This document shows, one piece after another, positions 1-9,753 of a stretch of 64,000 nucleotides of DNA (position 1 is the first letter of the stretch; every line of letters starts with the position of its first letter). The translations under genes were made by a program, and so were the position numbers. Source of the stretch: Erwinia sp. E_sp_B01_1 (lineage in GTDB: Bacteria; Pseudomonadota; Gammaproteobacteria; Enterobacterales; Enterobacteriaceae); the NCBI RefSeq assembly GCF_036865545.1, contig NZ_CP142208.1:3224001-3288000 (forward strand), written 5' to 3'. Under the pieces are notes generated by a model, which saw only the letters and a list, made by a program, of their open reading frames with translations, was not told the DNA's origin and made no database searches.

Positions 1-317
1 TGTCTCTCTTTGTCGGCTTCATGATAGGAATTGTTGATAAGCACATGTTTTTGCATACGTTGTGCAACGGTATCCACCGCTTTCACCAGCGCACCAAAAA
101 AAGGATCTGACACGTCCATCACCACCACTCCGATGGTGTCACTGACCTGGGTGGCCAGAGCCTGTGCATTGGCGTTCGGACGGTAGCCAAGTTTTTCCAC
201 GATATGCAGAACCATGTCGCGTGTTTCAGGAGTGACAGCGGCGCTGTTGTTCAGCACCCGTGACACTGTTGCTACGGATACTCCGGCCTCACGGGCCACA
301 TCACGGATGGTAATCAT
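1..317 (-). CDS. galS: Gal isorepressor GalS, N-terminal part (cut by window edge)
   Basis: LacI-family repressor of galactose transport and use; binds operator DNA through its N-terminal helix-turn-helix and is released by galactose. About 105 residues are visible, beginning [20 protein letters not shown], the LacI-type DNA-binding helix, followed by the hinge and the start of the sugar-binding domain ([20 protein letters not shown]). The rest lies beyond base 1. The start is the ATG whose complement is at 315-317. Upstream lie a CRP-like site (407-422) and a GalR/GalS-type operator (427-440), which fits CRP activation and autoregulation as known in E. coli. GalR is the close paralog; the adjacent yeiB and folE favour GalS. 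Confidence 0.93.
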   Translation of the reverse strand, partial: MITIRDVAREAGVSVATVSRVLNNSAAVTPETRDMVLHIVEKLGYRPNANAQALATQVSDTIGVVVMDVSDPFFGALVKAVDTVAQRMQKHVLINNSYHEADKER

Positions 318-406
318 GGGCGATCGCCCTGGGAGAATAAGTTTTGCATAGCCCTTCCTGACACTGTGTTCTGAGGGCTATTCTGGCAGGGGTTGCGGTG
401 AGGCTA

Positions 407-422
407 CGTGAATCTCGTCACA
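407..422. promoter_or_regulatory. Putative CRP-binding site upstream of galS
   Basis: The sequence CGTGA-N6-TCACA matches nine of the ten conserved positions of the CRP consensus TGTGA-N6-TCACA. It lies about 90 bp upstream of the galS start codon, between galS and yeiB, consistent with the known CRP dependence of E. coli galS. Assigned by eye only. Confidence 0.55.
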
Positions 423-426
423 AGGA

Positions 427-440
427 TGAAAACGGTTACA
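427..440. promoter_or_regulatory. Putative GalR/GalS operator
   Basis: TGAAAACGGTTACA fits every fixed position of the GalR/GalS-type operator TGNAANCGNTTNCA. It sits about 110 bp upstream of the galS start and 5 bp from the CRP-like site, as expected for autoregulation of galS. Confidence 0.5.
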
Positions 441-468
441 TACAATTCTGCAACCTTTGTGACGGCTG

Positions 469-1632
469 TCATCCTTCGCGCAGGCTTTTTTGCTGTGGCT
501 CCCCGCCGGTCAGGACGGTGAGTTTGCGCCAGAGTGCTTCAACCGGCCCCTGGCGGAAGGTTCGCAGCCAGATAACGGAGAACAGCAGGTTAACCAGCCA
601 GACGGCAGGCACCACCGCAAGGAGTTGCAGACGGTCGAGCTGATTGAACCAGCCCAGGCGATCGAACAGGGTGGTGCAGATCAGCGTCTGTAACAGGTAA
701 TTGGATAACGCCATCCGCCCCACGCAACTGATGGCATGAGTGATTTTCAGCGGAGCCAGCACAGGCCAGAAGCCGTAGCAAAGCGCAGCATAGCCTGTGG
801 CCTGAAGCGGCGCGCCGAGTTCCCGCGGCACCTGTAAAAAGAAGGCGGCCCAGCGGAATTCCCAGCCTGTCGCCCACTGCAGGTAGATAGCGGGAAGTTC
901 CAGCATCCAGGCTAGGGCAATCAGCGTCAGGCCGGTGCGGCGATAGTGCGTCAGGCTGCGGTTGCCCTGTAACCAGCCATTCCTCATCAGCGCGCCGCCG
1001 ACCATCATCAATCCGGCAAGCTGCCAGCCATACTGCGCAGCCAGCGCCATCAGGCTGGAGGAGAATCTGTCCAGCCTTCCCTGCACCGCCTGCCAGCCGC
1101 CCTGGGTATGCCAGAAGGTTTCATACTGTACGCTGGCAATTCCCGGCAGCCATGAGCTGTTTGGCTCCGGGCCGGTGCCCATCCCCAGCACGATCAGCAC
1201 CGCGCTGCCCGCGATATAGAGCATGATGCCGGTGTTCAGTAACTGTCGGGAAGTGGGCACGTCGCGGATCATTCTCCACACCACCAGCCCAACCAGGCCG
1301 TAGTCGAGCAGGATGTCGCCATCCCAGAAGAAAATGTTGTGAATTATCCCGACAGCCATCAGCCAGACCAGGCGTGACTGCAACCACTTTTTACCGCGAG
1401 GCAGCAAAAGTTGCAGGCTGGCACCGAACAGCAGCGCAAACAGACTGAGGAATTTAACCTGAGCAAACAGATCCATCGCCGCCCAGGTCAGGGCATCACT
1501 GAAGGAAGCCGTACCCTGCCAGGCGGGATTGAGATAGGCTGCCGAAGGCAGCCCGAAAGCGACGATATTGAGTAACAGGATCCCCAGAATGGCCAGACCA
1601 CGAATAAAATCCAGCGTCTGAATGCGTGGCAT
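469..1632 (-). CDS. yeiB: DUF418 family inner-membrane protein YeiB
   Basis: A 387-residue polytopic membrane protein of the DUF418 family; the biochemical role is not established. It opens MPRIQTLDFIRGLAILGIL, the conserved N-terminal signature of this family, and continues with many hydrophobic segments and the C-terminal DUF418 region around RMALSNYLLQT. Length matches E. coli YeiB (about 385). The ATG is preceded by AGGAA at a normal distance. It lies between galS and folE exactly as in E. coli and is only 20 bp downstream of folE on the same strand, so it is probably cotranscribed with folE. Confidence 0.92.
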   Translation of the reverse strand: MPRIQTLDFIRGLAILGILLLNIVAFGLPSAAYLNPAWQGTASFSDALTWAAMDLFAQVKFLSLFALLFGASLQLLLPRGKKWLQSRLVWLMAVGIIHNIFFWDGDILLDYGLVGLVVWRMIRDVPTSRQLLNTGIMLYIAGSAVLIVLGMGTGPEPNSSWLPGIASVQYETFWHTQGGWQAVQGRLDRFSSSLMALAAQYGWQLAGLMMVGGALMRNGWLQGNRSLTHYRRTGLTLIALAWMLELPAIYLQWATGWEFRWAAFFLQVPRELGAPLQATGYAALCYGFWPVLAPLKITHAISCVGRMALSNYLLQTLICTTLFDRLGWFNQLDRLQLLAVVPAVWLVNLLFSVIWLRTFRQGPVEALWRKLTVLTGGEPQQKSLREG

Positions 1633-1652
1633 GCGGGGTTCCTGTCAGTGGA

Positions 1653-2318
1653 TCAGCTGTGACGAACCGCGCGCAAAAACTCCTGGCGGGTATTCTGACT
1701 CGATTTGAACAGCCCACCCAGCGAGGTGGTGGTGGTTGCGCTGGTGGCATCACGGATACCGCGCGCTTTCACGCAATAATGCACCGCATCAATGGAGACG
1801 GCGACATTGGTGGTGCCCAGCAGCGTTTGCAGCGCCACCAGAATCTGCTGCGTCAGACGTTCCTGCACCTGGGGGCGTGAGGAGAAGAACTGCACGATGC
1901 GGTTAATCTTCGACAGGCCGATCACTTTATCTTTCGGGATATAGGCCACGGTGGCCTTGCCATCAATGATCACAAAGTGATGCTCGCAGGTGCTGGTCAG
2001 CGTGATATCACGCACGGTCACCATCTCATCAACCTTCATCTTGTTTTCAATGACGGTGATCTTCGGGAAATTGGCGTAATCCAGACCTGAAAACACTTCA
2101 TCCACATACATTTTCGCAATGCGGTGCGGGGTTTCCATCAGGCTGTCATCTTCCAGATCCAGATTCAGCAACTGCATGATTTCGGTCATATGCCCGGCAA
2201 TCAGGCGCTTACGGGTTTCGTCATCCATTTCACGCGCAGGTGGGCGTAACGGGGTTTCCAGTCCACGGGCAAGCAAGGCCTGGTGAACGAGTGCGGCTTC
2301 CTGACTTAACGCAGCCAT
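1653..2318 (-). CDS. folE: GTP cyclohydrolase I
   Basis: Converts GTP to 7,8-dihydroneopterin triphosphate, the first step of tetrahydrofolate synthesis. The 221-residue product is nearly collinear with E. coli FolE (222): the zinc and active-site segment [11 protein letters not shown] with Cys and His ligands, the substrate segment [12 protein letters not shown], and the C-terminal catalytic motif [19 protein letters not shown] are all present. A longer reading frame runs upstream to 2396, but the ATG at 2318 ([20 protein letters not shown]) aligns with the E. coli start and follows a purine-rich site, so it was chosen. Confidence 0.97.
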   Translation of the reverse strand: MAALSQEAALVHQALLARGLETPLRPPAREMDDETRKRLIAGHMTEIMQLLNLDLEDDSLMETPHRIAKMYVDEVFSGLDYANFPKITVIENKMKVDEMVTVRDITLTSTCEHHFVIIDGKATVAYIPKDKVIGLSKINRIVQFFSSRPQVQERLTQQILVALQTLLGTTNVAVSIDAVHYCVKARGIRDATSATTTTSLGGLFKSSQNTRQEFLRAVRHS

Positions 2319-2444
2319 GGTGATTCTTCTCCGGCAGGTGAAACTCCGGCCCCCGTGCGGGGCCGGCATAAATTCTGAGGCGGTATTTTGGTACACAATG
2401 CGCCGTTAATCCAGTGAATCAATTTAAACAGCCGTGAAACTGTT

Positions 2445-3581
2445 TCATGCAGCCGCCGGATCGCGTCGCCAGACCAGTGCTCCAGCCACTAACAGCCCTG
2501 CCCCGGCCACATAAAGCGCGGGCTCCAGCTGATGCAGCAACGCGGTGGAAATCGCTGAAAGCAGCGGCCCGACTAACTGCCCTACGGCATAACCGGTGGT
2601 CAGCAACCCCGCCAGATAACGCGTATGAAGTGGCGCAAGCTCGCGACCGTACTGGAGAGAGAGTTGCACCACGCACAGGAAGCCGCCGCCAATCAGCACC
2701 GAGCCGAGCACCAGGCCGCTGAGGCCAGGCAGGATGCCGGAACAAAACACGCCGGCCGCCTGCGCCCACAACGCTATCGCCAGACGGGTATTTGCCTTGC
2801 CGTATTGCCGGGTAAGTATGCCCAGACCAATACCAACCACCGCTGCGCCGCCGAAAATCGGCCAGACAAACTGCGCAAAGTGGCTGCCGGGGAAGCGGGC
2901 TGCGGCCATCTGTGACAGGAAGGTGGCGGGCAGGATGTAGCCAAAACCGGCCAGGCTGTAACTCCACACCAGTTTTTTCAGCCCGGTGGTCAGCACCAGC
3001 GGTTCAGGCGCGCTTTCAGGGCGGTGTAATTCCCCGCGACGCGGCAGGTTGCGGGCGATCAGCGCGACCAGAATCAGTGCCAGCACGCCATAAGCGAACC
3101 AGGCCCAGGCAGCGCTGACGTTTTGCGAGTGCAGCACCACGGCCAGCATCCCGCTTAAAAAGATGCCGGTGCCCGGCCCCGCAAAGACTGCCGCACTCAG
3201 CCCCGGCCTTCCCAGCTTGTGCAACTGCTCATTGCTCCAGGCCGCGATCAGCACCATAGCCCAGCCGCTGGCCCAACCGATAAAGAAGCGGATGATGCCG
3301 TGCAGCCACGGCCCGGTGACGCAGGCAGAAAGCAGGGTCAGCACCACGGCCCCCCAAATCCCCACCTTCAGGCGCAGCTCCACCTGCCGGGTGGCGCGCA
3401 TGGCATTCCACGAACCGCAGAGATAACCGAGATAGTTAAAGGCGGCAACTACCGCCGCACTGGTGAGCGATAACTGATGCTCACCAATCATCAGTGGCAC
3501 CTGGGGAGTAAAGGCAAAACGACCAATCCCCATTGCCACCACCAGCGACAGAAAAGCGCTTAACGCCACGCGAAAAGCCAT
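2445..3581 (-). CDS. YbfB/YjiJ family MFS transporter
   Basis: A 378-residue major facilitator of the YbfB/YjiJ family with about 12 hydrophobic segments; starts MAFRVALSAFLSLVVAMGIG and includes the family-typical GRFAFTPQVPLM segment. The substrate is unknown. It is divergent from the LysR gene beginning at 3709, with 127 bp between them, an arrangement that suggests the regulator controls it. E. coli has no gene here between folE and yeiG, so this transporter and the regulator are additions relative to that genome. Confidence 0.85.
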   Translation of the reverse strand: MAFRVALSAFLSLVVAMGIGRFAFTPQVPLMIGEHQLSLTSAAVVAAFNYLGYLCGSWNAMRATRQVELRLKVGIWGAVVLTLLSACVTGPWLHGIIRFFIGWASGWAMVLIAAWSNEQLHKLGRPGLSAAVFAGPGTGIFLSGMLAVVLHSQNVSAAWAWFAYGVLALILVALIARNLPRRGELHRPESAPEPLVLTTGLKKLVWSYSLAGFGYILPATFLSQMAAARFPGSHFAQFVWPIFGGAAVVGIGLGILTRQYGKANTRLAIALWAQAAGVFCSGILPGLSGLVLGSVLIGGGFLCVVQLSLQYGRELAPLHTRYLAGLLTTGYAVGQLVGPLLSAISTALLHQLEPALYVAGAGLLVAGALVWRRDPAAA

Positions 3582-3708
3582 AGTGACTCCCTTGTTTTCA
3601 GTTCAAAGCCGGCATCAGTGCCGGGAAAGTGTTGCCAGCAGAGTAACGGATGACTATACTCACGAAAAGTGAATAATAATCACCAAGTTGCTCACGGGAA
3701 AAGAACGC

Positions 3709-4602
3709 ATGGATTTAACCCAGCTTAAAATGTTCTGTTCGGTGGCCGAAACCGGCTCGCTGGCGCGCGCTGCCGAGCTGCTGCACCGGGTGCCATCTAA
3801 CCTGACAACCCGCCTGCGCCAGCTGGAACAGGAGCTGGGAACCGATCTCTTTATCCGCGAGAAGCAGCGGCTGCGCCTCTCTCCAATGGGCCACAATTTT
3901 CTTGGCTATGCGCAACGCATTCTGGCGCTGAGCGAAGAAGCGATGAGTATGGCCCATAGTGGCGAGCCCGGCGGCAATTTTGCCCTGGGGTCGATGGAAA
4001 GCACCGCCGCTACCCGACTTCCCTCTTTGCTTGCCCTTTATCATCAACGTTTCCCCACCGTGGCGCTGTCGCTGATTACCGGCACCTCCGGAGAAATTAT
4101 TGAGCGGGTTCGCGAAGGCACGCTGGCTGCTGCGCTGGCCGACGGCCCAATTCAGGTCGATGAGCTTAACAGCTGTATCGCCTTCCGCGAACGCATGGTG
4201 TTGATCTCCAGCCTGGAGCATCAACCCATTCTTGAACCTGCGGATGCCGCTGGCGATACCCTCTTCGCCTTCCGTCCCAGCTGTTCTTACCGGCTGCGCT
4301 TTGAAAACTGGTTCCGCAGCGCCGATGTCCAGCCCGGCACCTTTATGGAAATTCAGTCTTACCACGCGATGCTGGCCTGTGTCGCCAGCGGAGCCGGTCT
4401 GGCGCTGCTGCCAGAATCCGTTCTGGAACAGATGCCCGCCCAGGATCGGGTGAGCCGACATGCGCTACCCGATGAGGTGCGCGATGCCGCCACCTGGCTG
4501 GTGTGGCGACGCGATGCCTTCACTCCCAATGTTGAAGCGCTGAAGTACCTGATTATTGAACAGATTGACGATGCCCCTCGGGGCGATGAAATTCGTCCAT
4601 AA
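3709..4602 (+). CDS. LysR family regulator (PtrR/YneJ-like)
   Basis: A 297-residue LysR-type regulator with an N-terminal winged helix (MDLTQLKMFCSVAETGSLAR, RVPSNLTTRLRQLEQELG, DLFIREKQRLRLSPMG) and a substrate-binding domain with the segment SYHAMLACVASGAGLALLPE. From memory it is closely similar to E. coli PtrR (YneJ), a regulator of putrescine use, but the context differs. The ATG at 3709 with GGGAAAA upstream is preferred over a TTG at 3688. It is divergent from the MFS gene and lies 33 bp before frmA, so it may control the transporter, the formaldehyde genes or both. Confidence 0.85.
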   Translation: MDLTQLKMFCSVAETGSLARAAELLHRVPSNLTTRLRQLEQELGTDLFIREKQRLRLSPMGHNFLGYAQRILALSEEAMSMAHSGEPGGNFALGSMESTAATRLPSLLALYHQRFPTVALSLITGTSGEIIERVREGTLAAALADGPIQVDELNSCIAFRERMVLISSLEHQPILEPADAAGDTLFAFRPSCSYRLRFENWFRSADVQPGTFMEIQSYHAMLACVASGAGLALLPESVLEQMPAQDRVSRHALPDEVRDAATWLVWRRDAFTPNVEALKYLIIEQIDDAPRGDEIRP

Positions 4603-5760
<1,158 letters not shown>

Positions 5761-5772
5761 TCAGGAGGATTG

Positions 5773-6615
5773 ATGCCATCCACTCTGGAGCTTCTTGAAG
5801 AACACCGGATGTTTGGCGGCTGGCAGCAGCGTTACCGCCATCCGTCAACGTCGCTGAACTGCGCCATGACCTTCAGCATCTTCCTGCCGGGGCCGAAACG
5901 CGATGCGCCGCCACCGGTGCTGTACTTTCTGGCCGGGCTGACCTGCACTGACGACAACTTTTCGGCCAAGTCAGGCGCCCAGCGTATGGCATCCGAACTG
6001 GGTATTGTACTGGTTATGCCCGATACCAGCCCGCGCGGTGAAGGTGTGCCTGATGATGAAGGTTACGATCTGGGCCAGGGGGCAGGATTCTATCTCAATG
6101 CCACCCAGGCACCGTGGAACAGCCACTTCCGCATGTATGATTACATCAACGAAGAGCTGCCCAAACTGATAGCGGATAATTTCCACGTAAGCGATCGTCA
6201 GGCGATTATGGGGCATTCGATGGGCGGCCACGGCGCGATCATGCTTGCGCTGCGCAATCCGCAGAAGTTCACTTCGGCTTCAGCTTTCGCCCCTATTGTT
6301 AACCCGGCAGAAGTGCCGTGGGGGCAAAAAGCGTTCGGTGCCTATCTGGGCGAGGATCGCCAGGCCTGGTGTCAGTATGACAGCTGCTGGCTGATGCGAA
6401 ACACCACGGCGAAGGTGCCGATGCTGATTGATCAGGGGGATAACGATCAGTTCCTGGCCGATCAACTGCATCAGGAACGTCTGGAAGAGATTGCCCGCGA
6501 GAAAGGCTTCCCGCTCTCCGTGCGCATTCAACCCGGCTACGATCACAGCTACTACTTTATCGCCAGCTTTGTGGAAGATCATCTGCGCTTCCACGCTCAG
6601 TACCTGCTGGCATAA
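5773..6615 (+). CDS. fghA: S-formylglutathione hydrolase
   Basis: Hydrolyses S-formylglutathione to formate and glutathione. A 280-residue alpha/beta hydrolase of the esterase D family, collinear with E. coli YeiG: nucleophile serine in GHSMGGHG (Ser149), acid in QGDNDQFL and histidine in GYDHSYYFI near the C terminus. AGGAGG stands just before the ATG at 5773, which follows an in-frame TTG. It immediately follows frmA with a 12-bp gap and must be cotranscribed. Its place between folE and cirA corresponds to E. coli yeiG. Confidence 0.95.
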   Translation: MPSTLELLEEHRMFGGWQQRYRHPSTSLNCAMTFSIFLPGPKRDAPPPVLYFLAGLTCTDDNFSAKSGAQRMASELGIVLVMPDTSPRGEGVPDDEGYDLGQGAGFYLNATQAPWNSHFRMYDYINEELPKLIADNFHVSDRQAIMGHSMGGHGAIMLALRNPQKFTSASAFAPIVNPAEVPWGQKAFGAYLGEDRQAWCQYDSCWLMRNTTAKVPMLIDQGDNDQFLADQLHQERLEEIAREKGFPLSVRIQPGYDHSYYFIASFVEDHLRFHAQYLLA

Positions 6616-6623
6616 AAGCAGAA

Positions 6624-6830
6624 AGCCGGGCAGTTTTCTGCCCGGCTCAGACCGCTGACAAACCCCAAAGCGATGGGAGCATATGCCTTGAGCAAAGCAT
6701 CACGGGCCATGGACGGCCCGTGCTGAGCTGCCAGGGAAGGCGCTTTTTGCGTCTTTGTGAGAGGCAAATGCTCCCTGAGCCTGCACTTTGTCAATAACCT
6801 CAGTCGGGCAGTTTTCTGCCCTGACTTTAT
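6624..6830. repeat. MITE-like imperfect palindromic element
   Basis: The gap between fghA and cirA is almost wholly an imperfect inverted repeat. Each end carries a small hairpin built on GGGCAG-N4-CTGCCC, followed inward by a copy of CTGACAAA/TTGACAAA in opposite orientation. Further in, GGGAGCATATGCC (6675-6687) is mirrored by GGCAAATGCTCCC. The centre holds a perfect 8-bp stem, CACGGGCC/GGCCCGTG, at 6701-6722. No coding capacity is apparent. The shape fits a miniature inverted-repeat element or a composite palindromic intergenic repeat. The end hairpins could also serve as terminators for fghA and cirA. Confidence 0.55.
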
Positions 6831-8796
6831 CAGAAGGTGTAATCCACCGCGGCAAAGTAACGGCGGCCATCTTCGTTATAACTGTAGCTGTCGCGATTCA
6901 AATCTTTATCGCCCAGATTCAGCACCCCAGCCCGCAGCTTCACCGCTTTAGTCGCCTGCCAGGACGCACCGGTGTTCCACAGCACATATCCGCCAGGCGT
7001 TGCGCCATCATCACTCAGCGTACGGCGTTCGCCGGAATAATTAGCCTGAAGATAGAGTGACCAGTCCTGCAGTGGCGTCCAGTCCAGGGTACCGTTGGCG
7101 GTATGCAGCGGCAGCTCCTGCAGCGGTTTGTTACCGCCATCGCTTAAATCACGCCCGTCGGTGTAGGTATAGTTCAGCGTCAGTTTCCAGTGCGCATCGA
7201 ACGGGATTTTTACTTCCGTTTCCAGCCCGGTGATCCGTGCCTTGTTGACGTTGTAGTAACGGAACACCGGATGACCGCTGGCATCAAAGCCGACAAAGTT
7301 GCTGTAGCCTGGCGCTTCCGTGAGGGAAGAAGTGCGCGCAATGTTGATCATATCATCCACATTGTTCTGGAAGGCGGTAATGCTGCCCGTGACGCCATCC
7401 AGCAGACCCTCATCCCCGGCGTAGTAAATGCCCAGCTCGAAGCTTTCGCTGGTTTCCGGTTTCAGCTCCGGGCTGCCGACAATGGCGCAACCACCGCGGC
7501 AGGAGTTGGTCTGCCAGTCCGGGCTGAGCTGCAGCAGTGAAGGGGCTTTAAACGCATTGGCCCAGCCCCCTTTCACCGTAATGGTATCGGTGGCGGTGTA
7601 AACCAGATAAGCACGGGGGCTCCAGTGATCGCCATAGGTCTGGTGATCGTCCATCCGCACACCGGTGGTCAGGGCCAGCGAATCAAAAATTCGCCACTCA
7701 TCCTCCACAAACAGCGCGTACTGGCTGGCAGAGGTGGATCCGCTACCGGTCAGGTTCACCGGATCTTCCAGCTTGTCGTGACGCACTTCGCCGCCAAAAG
7801 TCAGTAACTGATTCAGATCGCCTAACGGCAGGATCAGCTTGCCATCAAGCGAGTTATTTTTGGCGACGATGTTATCGCCGCCGGTATAATTATCGACCTC
7901 ATCACCGTAGAAACGCAGCTCGGTATTGCCCCATCCCCACCGGCCATCGTGACCCACAGCATAGTTCTGGCGCTCCAGGCGATTCTTGTCCAGCGAGTCG
8001 GAGTCACGATCCTGGCGATCGAAACCGTAGCCAAACGTCATGTCCTGTTTATCAGTGGGCGTCAGAGAGAACTCAACGTTGCCGTCGCGGGCGGTGTAGC
8101 CCTCAATACGCGGGCTGAGGCCGGTGGCCGATGTCGAAGAGTCCTGCTGAGCGTCTTTTTCACGCTTGCCAAGGCTGCCGTAGACCTTTACGCCCAGCAG
8201 ATCGTCGATAAGGGGGCCGCTGGTGAAGAAGTTACCGTTGTAGCTGTCGCCACGGTCGCGGTGCTCCTGCACCGTGGTGTCGGCGCTGAGCGTGCCGTGC
8301 CAGGCCTTGCCGACTTTACGGGTGATGATATTCACCACGCCGCCCAGGGCATCGGAGCCATACAGCGAAGACATGGGTCCGCGGACCACTTCTATACGTT
8401 CAATGGCATCCGCCGGGATCCAGTTGAGGTCAAAATCATTATGGCGGAACACGGCGTTGCGGGAGTTTACGCGTTTGCCGTCAATCAGGATTAGCGTGTA
8501 GCTACTGTCCAGACCACGCAGGCTGACGCCTTTACGGTTGTCGCCTTCATCGGTCAACTGCACGCCGGGCACATCACGCAGCACATCTTTAAGGTTCTGC
8601 ACGGGCTTGCGTTTAATCTCTTCAGCGGTGATGACGCTGATACTGGCGGGGGCATCTTTAAGATTTACTTCTACGGCTGAGGCCGTAACGACCATCGTTT
8701 CATCTTTTTTTCCGGTTCGTCAGCATCAACCGGAAAAGTGAAGGCCAGTGCAGACGCGCACAGTCCGCTACGAACAAGGGGGTTCAACCTGAACAT
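6830..8796 (-). CDS. cirA: Catecholate siderophore receptor CirA, with a -1 frameshift after the signal peptide
   Basis: TonB-dependent outer-membrane receptor for catecholate siderophores and colicin I in E. coli. The start at 8796 ([19 protein letters not shown], with GGAGAA upstream) encodes a signal peptide matching E. coli CirA, but this frame stops after 41 codons at 8671-8673. The mature protein runs in the -1 frame: TonB box DETMVVTAS, plug domain, SRGGC-type loop, a 22-strand barrel and the C-terminal aromatic end AAVDYTF. The frames meet at A AAA AAG (8704-8710), a run of seven A on the mRNA sense. One extra A, or a -1 slip, restores a full receptor of about 650 residues. Sequencing error, mutation or recoding are all possible. 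Confidence 0.88.
8704..8742 (-). promoter_or_regulatory. Possible -1 frameshift site in cirA: slippery A AAA AAG with adjacent stem-loop
   Basis: In the signal-peptide frame the codons GAA AAA AAG form the heptamer A AAA AAG, the efficient -1 slippery sequence of dnaX in E. coli. A -1 slip there yields ...EKK-DETMVV, the expected CirA TonB-box sequence. Just upstream TTTTCCGGTT and AACCGGAAAA can form a 10-bp stem with a 10-nt loop that includes part of the A run. A 6-bp hairpin (TACGGC-CTCA-GCCGTA) begins about 16 nt downstream, farther than usual for a stimulator. Function is inferred only. Confidence 0.35.
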
Positions 8797-8922
8797 GCTA
8801 TTCTCCATGAGGCGCAATTAAAAAAGCGTTATCAATACCTTTTGCTCACACTTAAAATGCAGAGTTTCCCCCTGCTTTATTATTCCGGTTATCTTCCGGT
8901 TTTAATGTCGGTCTTATTATTG

Positions 8923-8942
8923 CGGGCGGTGTGTCCCGCCCT
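8923..8942 (-). terminator. GC-rich hairpin downstream of the siderophore ABC genes
   Basis: GGGCGG-TGTGT-CCGCCC type stem lies 25 bp beyond the stop codon of the ATPase gene (8968), in the gap before cirA. No clear T-run follows on the minus strand, so termination is uncertain. Confidence 0.3.
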
Positions 8943-8967
8943 GAATTGTTTGCCTTGCCAGACTAAT

Positions 8968-9753
8968 TTATACCAGTTCGTTAACCAGGCCATCTATCAG
9001 CACCTGCGGCGTCCCCTGCGTGCAGCGCTCGATCCGGCCCTTCACACCATAGACCCTTGCCAGGCTTTCCGGGGTTATTACCTCTTCCGGCGGGCCATCG
9101 GCAATTAACTCACCGTTCTGCAACATTAATACGTGTTCCCCGTGGCGCAGCGCGATATTAATATCGTGAACCACCACTACCGTAATAATATTGCGCTTTT
9201 TCGTTTCTCTGCGAACCAGATCCATAACGTGGAACTGATAATTTAAATCCAGGGCGCTAAGGGGTTCATCCAGTAATAACAGCTCAGGACGCCGGATTAG
9301 GGATTGGGCCAGACCAACCAGCTGTTTCTGTCCGCCGGATAATTGATCCAGGTAGCTTAAAGCCAGGTGCGCAATGCCGAGCTGTTCGAGCACGGCCATC
9401 ACTTCCGCTTCGCTGGCGCTGCTGCTGCGGCCACCGGAAGCGCGCTGGGCAACGATAATTGATTCGAGCACATGCAGATGCACACCGGCAGGCAGCGACT
9501 GCGGCAGATAAACCACTTTCTCTGCACGACGGGCAAAAGGCTGCGACATCAGTTCCGTGCCGTTGAGCCAGATTTCGCCTTCAGCGCGGTTCAGACCGGC
9601 CAGCGAGCGCAGCAGCGTCGATTTACCACAGCCATTTGGCCCCAGCAGCACGGTGATTTTGCCACGAGGCAGCAGCGGCACATGCAGATTGCTGATAATT
9701 TTGCGTTTCGGATAGCCGGCGTGGAAGCCGCTGATGCGCAGACCTTCCATCAC
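8968..9753 (-). CDS. Siderophore ABC transporter ATPase (FecE/FepC-type)
   Basis: A 261-residue ATPase that would energise uptake of ferric siderophore across the inner membrane. Walker A GPNGCGKST (about residues 37-45), signature LSGGQKQ, Walker B LLLLDEP and the H-loop VVVHD are all present. Its ATG overlaps the stop of the upstream permease gene by 4 bp, so translation is coupled. It lies next to cirA, suggesting that the receptor and importer share a substrate class. No periplasmic binding protein gene is found next to it in this window; one must be encoded elsewhere if the transporter is functional. Confidence 0.9.
   Translation of the reverse strand: MMEGLRISGFHAGYPKRKIISNLHVPLLPRGKITVLLGPNGCGKSTLLRSLAGLNRAEGEIWLNGTELMSQPFARRAEKVVYLPQSLPAGVHLHVLESIIVAQRASGGRSSSASEAEVMAVLEQLGIAHLALSYLDQLSGGQKQLVGLAQSLIRRPELLLLDEPLSALDLNYQFHVMDLVRRETKKRNIITVVVVHDINIALRHGEHVLMLQNGELIADGPPEEVITPESLARVYGVKGRIERCTQGTPQVLIDGLVNELV

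Noticed and set aside
8805..8840. Fur box upstream of cirA
   Set aside because: GTATTGATAACGCTTTT resembles only one half-site; the match is too weak to list, although iron control of cirA is expected.
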